The position numbers and the translations under genes are program-made. 64,000 bases of DNA from positions 1 through 64,000 of the forward strand of contig NZ_CAJXYK010000023.1 in the NCBI RefSeq assembly GCF_913063425.1, in the 5' to 3' direction. The notes below the pieces were generated by a model. That model ran no database searches. It was not told the origin of the DNA and was given only the letters and a program-made list of their open reading frames with translations. Each line of letters opens with the position of its first letter. The stretch's first letter is position 1. The DNA is from an uncultured Thiohalocapsa sp. (GTDB taxonomy: Bacteria; Pseudomonadota; Gammaproteobacteria; Chromatiales; Chromatiaceae). Below are positions 45,418 through 52,529 of the stretch, piece after piece.

Positions 45418-46242
45418 TCACGCCTCGTCCTCACCGGCGAACAGGCGGCTGAGCCAGCCTCGGCGCCGCTGCGGCCGACCGATCGGGGCTCCTGCGCGCC
45501 CTGCCGGCGGCGGGACGATGCTGTTGGCGGGCTGATCTGCGAGCACAGCCCGCGGCCGTTCATCCACCATGCGCTTAGCCTCCTCAGGGCCAACCCAATG
45601 CGCGGCAGCATCGCGGCCTGCGGAGAGGATGGGCGGGCGATGTGCGGGATCATGCGAGTCCGTGGCCAGGATGTGCACAATGCCGTCGTCCAACATCCGC
45701 TCGCTCCAGTAGCGCGCCCGGCGACCGAAGTCGCCGGTCACGGCGCCCGCTGTGAGTTGAATCCAGGCACCATCCGCGACCGCGTCCACGAACCAGCCGT
45801 AGTGGTCATCGTCCAGCCACGTGAGCCGCTCGGGATGGGTGATGACCGGGGTGTAGCCGGCAGCCATGGTGTCGAACAGGGTCTCGGCGAAGCGCACAGG
45901 AACCGTATGGTGGGGCGGCTCGAACAGGAAGTACCTGGAGCCGTGCAGCGTCGGGTGCGTTCCGCGGCGCAGACCGGCAAGGAGCTCGGGGACGATCTGA
46001 ATGTCTGCTCCGAACGTCAGCTCCAAGGGGATGCCGGCCTCCGCCACCGCGCTGCGGAAGGCGTCGACCGCGGCGCTGATGTTGTCTGTGGCGTTCTCGT
46101 ACAGGCCCGGATAGATGTGCGGCGTACATGCGGTCACTTCGATGCCGTCATCCGCCGCGACACGGGCCATCGCCAGCGCGGTCGCGAGGTCATGCGCACC
46201 GTCGTCGATGCCGGGCAGCATGTGGCAGTGCAGGTCGATCAC
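45418..46242 (-). CDS. CpsB/YwqE-like PHP-domain tyrosine-protein phosphatase
   Basis: 274 residues. PHP metal ligands in MIDLHCHMLPGIDDGA, CTPHIYP, THPERL and ATDSHD. Family members remove phosphate from tyrosines of BY-kinases and thereby reset polysaccharide synthesis. Divergent from the operon containing the BY-kinase at 47575, so a kinase/phosphatase pair is likely. The C-terminal ~35 residues (PPPAGRAG... RRGWLSRLFAGEDEA) are a non-family basic/amphipathic tail that might bind the membrane. Confidence 0.9.
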   Translation of the reverse strand: MIDLHCHMLPGIDDGAHDLATALAMARVAADDGIEVTACTPHIYPGLYENATDNISAAVDAFRSAVAEAGIPLELTFGADIQIVPELLAGLRRGTHPTLHGSRYFLFEPPHHTVPVRFAETLFDTMAAGYTPVITHPERLTWLDDDHYGWFVDAVADGAWIQLTAGAVTGDFGRRARYWSERMLDDGIVHILATDSHDPAHRPPILSAGRDAAAHWVGPEEAKRMVDERPRAVLADQPANSIVPPPAGRAGAPIGRPQRRRGWLSRLFAGEDEA

Positions 46243-46808
46243 GGGACAGTCTCCCAGAGCTTAGGGTGGTCAACGGAGTCCGCACACAGGCCCAAATCCC
46301 AAGTCATACGCCCAAGCGCCGATCCGCTGACTTCTGCGGCAAGCGACGCGGTGGCTGGATGCAGGCTCGAGATCCATGCCTGGACACAGTCTGAACATCG
46401 CCAGTGGCGAACGGTCGCACGCTTGGGGCATCCGGCCGGATCATGGCAGTACTGTCATCCAGAAGCCTGCACCGGCGGCGAAACTTGGCCTCGCTGGGCT
46501 TGTTCCGCCTGGCACATGGGCCTGACCTGCGCGCGTGGCACAGCAGGAACGAAGCGGCGTCGGCGCGTCCTCGCCTGGGCCCGAGATGGGACTGCAAAGC
46601 CGCGATTTCGAGCGATGATGGCCGTTGTTGCCCCATCTGCCGCTCCGACCGTTGAGCCGCGCACCGGTTGCGATCAACCCTTCCGCGGCTTGAACGACCG
46701 GTCGTCGGGTCTCTCTCCGGCTCCCGCTTGCAGGCCGGCTGCGCATGTTGCCAGTACAGCGGCCGTCCGGCATCATCCCCAGGTTTTCGTTGGGCTTGGA
46801 ACTGACCG
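46243..46808. other. Divergent control region of the Wza/Wzc and CpsB operons
   Basis: No coding frame recognised. Promoters for both operons must be here; no convincing sigma-70 or sigma-54 (GG-N10-GC) pair was found. Confidence 0.4.
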
Positions 46809-47570
46809 ATGACGTACACAGTGCACTCCGTCGCTTGGCTCGCAGTCGGCGCTGTTCTCCTCTCCGGCTGTGCGGGAGACCCGGCGATCCCTAACGCCCA
46901 GCCATTGCCGGGGAGCGGACCAAGAACGGTGGAGGCAACCGCCCAGGCGTCGGCGCAGCAACTGGTGCCAGCGATGGTCGGCGTTCCGAGCGACCCGACT
47001 GTGGACACCAATCACCGCATCACCGCCGGGGATGTCCTCGAAATTCAGGTCTTCCAAGCGGAGGAGCTTGGCAGCACAGAGCGCGTGGGCGACGGCGGCG
47101 CCATCGCACTGCCGCTGGTGGGTGCGGTGTCTGTTGCCGGTCTTACCGCCGCCGAGGCAGAGCAGCGTATCGCAGCAGCGCTGGCGAAGGACTACTTACA
47201 GGACCCGCAGGTCAACGTCTTCGTCTCGGAGTATGCGGACCTGGAGGTCGCCATCGGCGGCGAAGTCAACAAGCCCGGGGTGTTCCCAATCCGCGGCCGG
47301 ACCACCCTTCTCGAAGGGATTGCCTTGGCGGGCGGCACCACCAGACGCGCCAAAGACGAGCAGGTCATTGTGTTCAGGGCGAAGCCATCGAATTCCGGCG
47401 TCAGCGCCTACGTCGTCGATCTGAAGAAGGTTCAGCGAGGCGAGCTGCGGGACCCCCTGCTCGCCGCAAACGACAAGATCGTGGTGCCGAAGTCGGGCTC
47501 CCGCGTCTTCCTGGAGGATGTCAGAGACACGCTGCGCGGTTTCGTAAACTTCAATCCGCTTCTCTACTGA
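46809..47570 (+). CDS. Polysaccharide export lipoprotein (Wza/EpsE-like)
   Basis: 253 residues. Lipobox LLSGC puts the lipidated Cys at about 21. Poly_export domain: YRITAGD-like HRITAGDVLEIQVFQAEELGS, then DGGAIALPLVGAVSVAGLTAAEAE. SLBB domain: VAIGGEVNKPGVFPIRGRTTLLEGIALAGG. It forms or feeds the outer-membrane export channel. It is shorter than E. coli Wza (379) and lacks its C-terminal barrel helix, like many EpsE-type exporters. Four bases before the Wzc-like gene. Confidence 0.92.
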   Translation: MTYTVHSVAWLAVGAVLLSGCAGDPAIPNAQPLPGSGPRTVEATAQASAQQLVPAMVGVPSDPTVDTNHRITAGDVLEIQVFQAEELGSTERVGDGGAIALPLVGAVSVAGLTAAEAEQRIAAALAKDYLQDPQVNVFVSEYADLEVAIGGEVNKPGVFPIRGRTTLLEGIALAGGTTRRAKDEQVIVFRAKPSNSGVSAYVVDLKKVQRGELRDPLLAANDKIVVPKSGSRVFLEDVRDTLRGFVNFNPLLY

Positions 47571-47574
47571 CAGC

Positions 47575-49938
47575 ATGTCTGCGATGAACGATCGCCCGCC
47601 CGTCCCAACAGCGGCGCCCCCGAACGCGGCGGGCAACCAACTTGCGTACTGGGACGGTGCCAGACCGCCGGATTTGGGCTATCCCACCGGGTCCGCAACG
47701 GACCAGCCCGATGCAGACATCATCGATCTGCGCGAATACTGGCGCCTGCTCATGCGCCGGCGGGCGACGATCCTGCTGGTGGTGGTCCTCGCAACGGTGC
47801 TCGCGCTCGTCGCGACATTCAACGCAACGCCCATCTACAGGAGCACCGCGCTCCTGCAGATCGACCGCACCGCAAACAAGGTCGTCGAGTACGGCAGCGT
47901 ATCCTCAGAAGAGCGGAGCTGGTTCGGCGACCAGGAGTTCTATTCCACGCAGTACGAGCTGCTGCGCAGCCGCACCCTCGCCCGGCGCGTCATCGATCAG
48001 GTGGGTCTCGGGCCCAGCGAGAACGAGCAACCTGAAGAGCCGTCGTTCGCCAGCGGGGTCAAGGCCGCCATTAAGGGCGTCGTCGTAAACCTGACCGGGG
48101 GCACGCAGTCCCAGGCGTCCGCCGAGCCGGTGGACCCCGCGGCTGCTGAGCGCATTGCGGAAGAGAACCTCTTTCTCAACAGTTTGACCATTTCCCCGGT
48201 GCCTGACTCTCGGCTGGTGCGCGTGTCCTTTGAGAGCCCCAGTCCGGAGGAAGCGGCAGCGGTCGCCAACGCCATCGCGGCGAACTTCATCAGCATGAAC
48301 CTGGAGCGGCGTTATGACGCCTCTTCCTATGCAAAGGAGTTCCTTCAGGACCAGCTGGAACAGATGCGAGTGACATTGGAGGAGTCGGAGCAGCGCTTCG
48401 TCGCCTATGCAAGGGAAAGAGAAATCGTCAACCTCGATGACCGCCTCGAAATCGTTCTGAACAAGCTGCGAACCATGAACGAGACCCTCGTCAAGGCCGA
48501 GGCGGAGCGGTTCGCGGCGGAGGCGGCATGGCTGGAGTTCCAGGAAGCGAGCGATGGCGGTGCACCGGGCGTGCTGGACAGCGAGGTCATTCAGTCCCTG
48601 AAGACCCGCCTCAGCAACCTGCAAGCCGAGTATGAGCAGAACCTCCAAGTCTACAAGCCCGGGTATCCCAAGATGCAGCGCCTCCAGCGCCAGATCGACG
48701 AGCTGCGCGAGGAAGTCGCCCGGGAGACCGCTGCCATCGCAGCCTCGGTCAAGGCCGAATACGAGGCAGACCTGCGTAAGGAGCAGTCCGTCCGGCAGCG
48801 CCTGCGTGAGCTGAAGGACGAGGCGTTGGCACTTCAGGATCGCAGCACCGACTACGAGACCCTGCGCCGGGAGGTGGAGACCAACCGCGAGCTCTACGAC
48901 GGGCTGCTTCAACGCATGAAGGAGGTCGGCGTCGCCGCCGGTGTGGGCGAGAACAATGTATCGGTGGTCGATGCGGCGCAGACTCCGCTGGCGCCCTACA
49001 AGCCGAGCCTCACCAAGAACCTCGCCATTGCCATCGCCCTGGGCCTCTTCGCCGGCGTGGGCCTGGCCTTCCTGCTGGAAATGCTGGACGACAGCATCAA
49101 GGCGACCGACGACGTTGAGCGACGTGTCGGCGCACCCGTGTTGAGCTTGGTGCCCTATGCGTCGGCGCGCCAACATGGCCTGAGCGACGCAGAAGTGCCT
49201 TTGATTGCGTTCCGCGATCCCAAGAGCGCGGTGGCGGAGGCTGTGCGCTCGCTGCGCACTTCGCTCCTGTTCTCCACTTCAGAAGGGGCGCCGAAGATCC
49301 TCCACTTCACCAGCGCAAGCCCCACCGAGGGCAAGACGACCACTGCGGTGAGCACCGCCATCGCCTTTGCTCAAGCCGGCGGCAAGGTGCTGTTGGTCGA
49401 CTGCGATCTGCGCAACCCATCCCTGCACCGTTCGTTTTCGCTGCCGAATGCGCAGGGCCTGACCAATCACTTGGCCGGCAATGCTGATCCGGCAGAGATC
49501 GCGCAGGCGAGCATGGTGAAGAATCTCTTCGTCATCACCAGCGGTCCACTGCCTCCCAACCCGGTGGAGCTGCTGTCCACCCCCAAGATGGCGGACCTGC
49601 TGAGCCTGGCGGTGGAGCGCTTCGACCACGTCATCATCGATGGCCCGCCGGTGATCGGCCTTGCAGACGCACTGGTGTTGGCCAACCTCTCCCGCGCGTC
49701 GATCTTCGTCGCCGAGCCGGGAACGACCCGCAAGCACGACATCGACGGCGCCGTGCGCCGGCTCCAGCAGGCGAACGCGCGCATCATTGGAGCCGTGCTC
49801 ACCAAAGTCGGCCGGTCCGGAAAAGGCTATGGTTACGGCTATGGCTATGGCTACGGGTACGGCTACAGTTACAACTATCTGTACAGCTACGGTGGCAAAG
49901 GCCGTGATGCACAATCGCCTGAGCAGGTCGATGCCTGA
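47575..49938 (+). CDS. Wzc-like polysaccharide co-polymerase / tyrosine autokinase
   Basis: 787 residues. Wzz domain with first helix (~65-85, TILLVVVLATVLALVATF), long coiled coil (~225-450), GNVR motif region, second helix (~482-500) and BY-kinase domain. Walker A SPTEGKTTT at ~582-590, Walker A' VLLVDCDLRNP at ~606-616, Walker B VIIDGPPV at ~686-693. The tail carries 11 tyrosines in GY/SY/NY/LY pairs at ~753-775, the autophosphorylation cluster. It controls EPS chain length and export by phosphorylation cycling, opposed by the CpsB-like protein. Confidence 0.94.
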   Translation: MSAMNDRPPVPTAAPPNAAGNQLAYWDGARPPDLGYPTGSATDQPDADIIDLREYWRLLMRRRATILLVVVLATVLALVATFNATPIYRSTALLQIDRTANKVVEYGSVSSEERSWFGDQEFYSTQYELLRSRTLARRVIDQVGLGPSENEQPEEPSFASGVKAAIKGVVVNLTGGTQSQASAEPVDPAAAERIAEENLFLNSLTISPVPDSRLVRVSFESPSPEEAAAVANAIAANFISMNLERRYDASSYAKEFLQDQLEQMRVTLEESEQRFVAYAREREIVNLDDRLEIVLNKLRTMNETLVKAEAERFAAEAAWLEFQEASDGGAPGVLDSEVIQSLKTRLSNLQAEYEQNLQVYKPGYPKMQRLQRQIDELREEVARETAAIAASVKAEYEADLRKEQSVRQRLRELKDEALALQDRSTDYETLRREVETNRELYDGLLQRMKEVGVAAGVGENNVSVVDAAQTPLAPYKPSLTKNLAIAIALGLFAGVGLAFLLEMLDDSIKATDDVERRVGAPVLSLVPYASARQHGLSDAEVPLIAFRDPKSAVAEAVRSLRTSLLFSTSEGAPKILHFTSASPTEGKTTTAVSTAIAFAQAGGKVLLVDCDLRNPSLHRSFSLPNAQGLTNHLAGNADPAEIAQASMVKNLFVITSGPLPPNPVELLSTPKMADLLSLAVERFDHVIIDGPPVIGLADALVLANLSRASIFVAEPGTTRKHDIDGAVRRLQQANARIIGAVLTKVGRSGKGYGYGYGYGYGYGYSYNYLYSYGGKGRDAQSPEQVDA
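49826..49884 (+). repeat. GGNTAY hexanucleotide repeat encoding the tyrosine-rich tail
   Basis: Seven consecutive Gly-Tyr codon pairs, then Ser-Tyr, Asn-Tyr, Leu-Tyr, Ser-Tyr. The 6-base unit (GGC TAT and variants) could change length by slippage and so alter the number of phosphorylatable tyrosines. Confidence 0.75.
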
Positions 49939-49962
49939 GCCCTGACGTGACCCTTCGCCGCC

Positions 49963-51138
49963 ATGATCCCGCCGTTGGTCGAGCTGGCGCTCGACTATTA
50001 TCGTACCCCTCTCGCCTACAGACACCTCGCGGACATCTCCTTTCCACTGCCACGGGGCTTTGGCGAGCAGTTCTCGGCGCTGTGCTCGGCGCTTGCGCCG
50101 TTGCACATCGACGCGACGGCCCGGGCGCTCGACTGCTCACCGAGCGAGCTTGAGGCCGCAGTCAGGTTCTTCGCCCGCCATGTGCTGCTCGATCCAGGCG
50201 CCGACCACTACCGCGCGCTCGGCGTGTCGCCGCGGGCAACACCCTCGCTCATCCGAGGGCACTACCTGTGCCTGATCAAGCTCTTCCATCCCGATCGGTT
50301 GCCCGAGGCGACGGCGGCCGATATCGCCTGCTCAAGGCGGCTCAATGCGGCTTATCACGTCTTGGCCGCCCCTGAGCAGCGGGCGTGCTACGACCGCACG
50401 CATCCAGGGCGCAAGCGTCGCATACGTTCCAGCGATCCGCGCGATTTCTACGGACACCACTGGGTCCCTCTGGAGATGGGCGAAGCACCCGCGCGGACCG
50501 GTTTCGCCGCAAATCCCTGGCTCTGGAGCGGCAGCATCGGCGTCCTCGGTCTGCTGCTGGGCGGGATCGTCATCCTGCTCTGGCAGGCCGAAGGGCCGCG
50601 ATCGCTGCGGGCAAACGGCCCGCTGGCCATGACCGCCGCGCCGCCGCGCCCCTACTACCTACAGGGCACCGGCACCACCCGTACGACGCAAAGCCAGGCC
50701 GCAGTACAGCGCCCCGTTGCAGCAGACGCGCCTGCATCCTCCCACGCTCCCACGAACAATGCCGATATCGACCGCAGGGCCGCCCTGATCGGGCGACGCA
50801 TTGCAAACGAGCTGCAGATCGCTTTCCGCCGTGGAGACAGGGCGCAGTTGGCGGCGCTCTTCGTGGAGGCATCATGGACGGCTCTCCGCCATTCCGACGA
50901 CCTGAGTTCAAAGGAAGCCGACCGTCCAGCCCAAAGCCGACGCAAGCTTTGGCTCACGTTCCAAGACATGGCTTGGCGAAGCAGCCCCGACGGGCGCATC
51001 AACGGCAGCGGCCGCATCATTGTCGCCAGAGAAGGCCCCAACGGAGCAACGCGGGAGGTTCATGGCTCTGTGGACTTGGAGCTGGTGCCGACGGACGCTG
51101 ATTACCGGGTCCGCCGTTTTCGCATCCAGGAAGACTGA
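49963..51138 (+). CDS. Membrane-anchored J-domain protein of the EPS operon
   Basis: 391 residues. An N-terminal region (1-80) of unknown fold, then a J domain at ~81-145 with the HPD motif at 109-111 (LIKLFHPDRLPEAT) and LNAAYHVLAAPEQRACYDR. A basic linker and a single helix near 187-207 (WLWSGSIGVLGLLLGGIVILLW) follow, then a soluble C-terminal domain of ~180 residues with an Ala/Thr/Pro-rich linker. The J domain should face the cytoplasm and recruit DnaK; the C-terminal domain would be periplasmic. Lies 24 bases after the Wzc-like gene and 6 before the TPR gene, so it is part of the export operon. Confidence 0.85.
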   Translation: MIPPLVELALDYYRTPLAYRHLADISFPLPRGFGEQFSALCSALAPLHIDATARALDCSPSELEAAVRFFARHVLLDPGADHYRALGVSPRATPSLIRGHYLCLIKLFHPDRLPEATAADIACSRRLNAAYHVLAAPEQRACYDRTHPGRKRRIRSSDPRDFYGHHWVPLEMGEAPARTGFAANPWLWSGSIGVLGLLLGGIVILLWQAEGPRSLRANGPLAMTAAPPRPYYLQGTGTTRTTQSQAAVQRPVAADAPASSHAPTNNADIDRRAALIGRRIANELQIAFRRGDRAQLAALFVEASWTALRHSDDLSSKEADRPAQSRRKLWLTFQDMAWRSSPDGRINGSGRIIVAREGPNGATREVHGSVDLELVPTDADYRVRRFRIQED

Positions 51139-51144
51139 CAAACC

Positions 51145-52434
51145 GTGTCCCGTATGATCTTGACCCTGTGGCGGGCGCTGCTGCTCCTGTTCGCGGCGTT
51201 GGTCGCATGGCGCATCCTCACAGCAGGCCTGGCCGGTCACTACGCTGATCGCATGCCGGGGGATCCGAATGCGCTGGAGCAGGTAATGACTTGGGCGCCA
51301 GATCACCCTCTGGCGCTGTATACAAAAGGCGTTGACATTCTGGAGGACGACAGCGACAGCGCTCGCGCGCTGTTCGTGCGTGCCTATGCCGCCAATCCCA
51401 CCGATGCCCGTCCCCTGCTCGCCATCGCCGCGCTGGACGCGGAAGCCAACCGCAGTGAAAATGCCGACGCACTGATACGCAGCGCAGACCGCCTACAACC
51501 GGCCAACCCAAGCATTCAGCAGCGCATCGCGCTGTACTGGGACCAACGCGGCGATACGCCCACCGCGTTGCAGCATCTCAGCAAGGCCATGACCGCGGAT
51601 CGCCGCATCAGAAGGCAAAGCTTTCCCGTCATTCTGCAGCTCGCGGAAAATCCAGCCAGCCGGGCTCTGCTGCAGCCCATTGTGGCGCAGGCTCCCCCGT
51701 GGTGGCCGGGCTTCTTCAGCTACGCCGCAGCACGCGCCGACAGCACCGAGGTCGTACGCGGTCTCATGGCGCTGCGGCGGGAAACGGATGGTGCCACCGT
51801 CAGTGAAGCAGAGCGCGTCGCATACCAGAACCGCCTGCTGCGGGACAACTACCCGGCCGAGGCCTACCTGTCCTGGCTGAACACCCTGGAGCGGGAGGCC
51901 CGCGAAGAGCTGGGGCTGCTGTTCAACGGCGGTTTCGAGCTGCCGTTGCGCAACTCGGGCTTCGGCTGGCGAACAAGAACGCACCAGCAGCTCAACATTC
52001 GCCCTCTACGCACATTGGGCAGCAAGGGCTCCCAGTCCCTGATGGTGCGGTTCAACAACTACGAGGGGCGCTTCCACCACCTCGCGCAGCGCTTGTTCCT
52101 TCAGCCCGGCACCTATCGCCTCATGGGCGTGGCCCGGGTGGATGGACTCAAGACCGAGGGCGGTGTCCGCTGGCGCCTTGCCTGTCTTGGCGACAGCCGC
52201 GAGGTGCTCGGGCAGAGCAAGATCTTTCTCGGCCGCTCCGAGTGGGAGGACTTCTCCTTCGACTTCGCCGTCCCCGACAGCGGCTGCGAGACCCAGGACC
52301 TGCGCCTGGTGTCTGCGGGCCGACACGCCTTCGAGCTCGATTTCGACGGACTGCTCTGGTTCGACAATCTGCGCATCGAGCGCACCGAGGGGCTCGATGC
52401 CGCCGCCCGCGCCGAGGCGCTGCGCGAGCCCTGA
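51145..52434 (+). CDS. TPR-like membrane protein with C-terminal carbohydrate-binding-like domain
   Basis: 429 residues from GTG 51145 (ATG 51154 is possible). One N-terminal helix (LTLWRALLLLFAALVAWRIL). Residues ~40-260 contain TPR-like helical pairs (APDHPLALYTKGVDILEDDSDSARALF; DARPLLAIAALDAEA). Residues ~270-415 form a beta-rich jelly-roll-like domain (LLFNGGFELPLRNSGFGWRT; YRLMGVARVDGL; FELDFDGLLWFDNLRIER), resembling galactose-binding/CBM domains. It could scaffold the export machinery and touch the polymer. Last gene of the wza-wzc operon; a REP half element follows. Confidence 0.75.
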   Translation: MSRMILTLWRALLLLFAALVAWRILTAGLAGHYADRMPGDPNALEQVMTWAPDHPLALYTKGVDILEDDSDSARALFVRAYAANPTDARPLLAIAALDAEANRSENADALIRSADRLQPANPSIQQRIALYWDQRGDTPTALQHLSKAMTADRRIRRQSFPVILQLAENPASRALLQPIVAQAPPWWPGFFSYAAARADSTEVVRGLMALRRETDGATVSEAERVAYQNRLLRDNYPAEAYLSWLNTLEREAREELGLLFNGGFELPLRNSGFGWRTRTHQQLNIRPLRTLGSKGSQSLMVRFNNYEGRFHHLAQRLFLQPGTYRLMGVARVDGLKTEGGVRWRLACLGDSREVLGQSKIFLGRSEWEDFSFDFAVPDSGCETQDLRLVSAGRHAFELDFDGLLWFDNLRIERTEGLDAAARAEALREP

Positions 52435-52451
52435 GCCCGCCCGGCTCGGCT

Positions 52452-52474
52452 GTGGGAGCGGCATCCCTGCCGCG
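52452..52474. repeat. REP half element
   Basis: GTGGGAGCGGCATCCCTGCC is the same sequence family as the elements at 9451 and 60916. It lies between convergent genes. Confidence 0.7.
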
Positions 52475-52529
52475 CCGGGCACGCTTCTGCCGGATGGTCC
52501 TCGGCCCCTGTGTCAGGCTGGTTGTCGTC

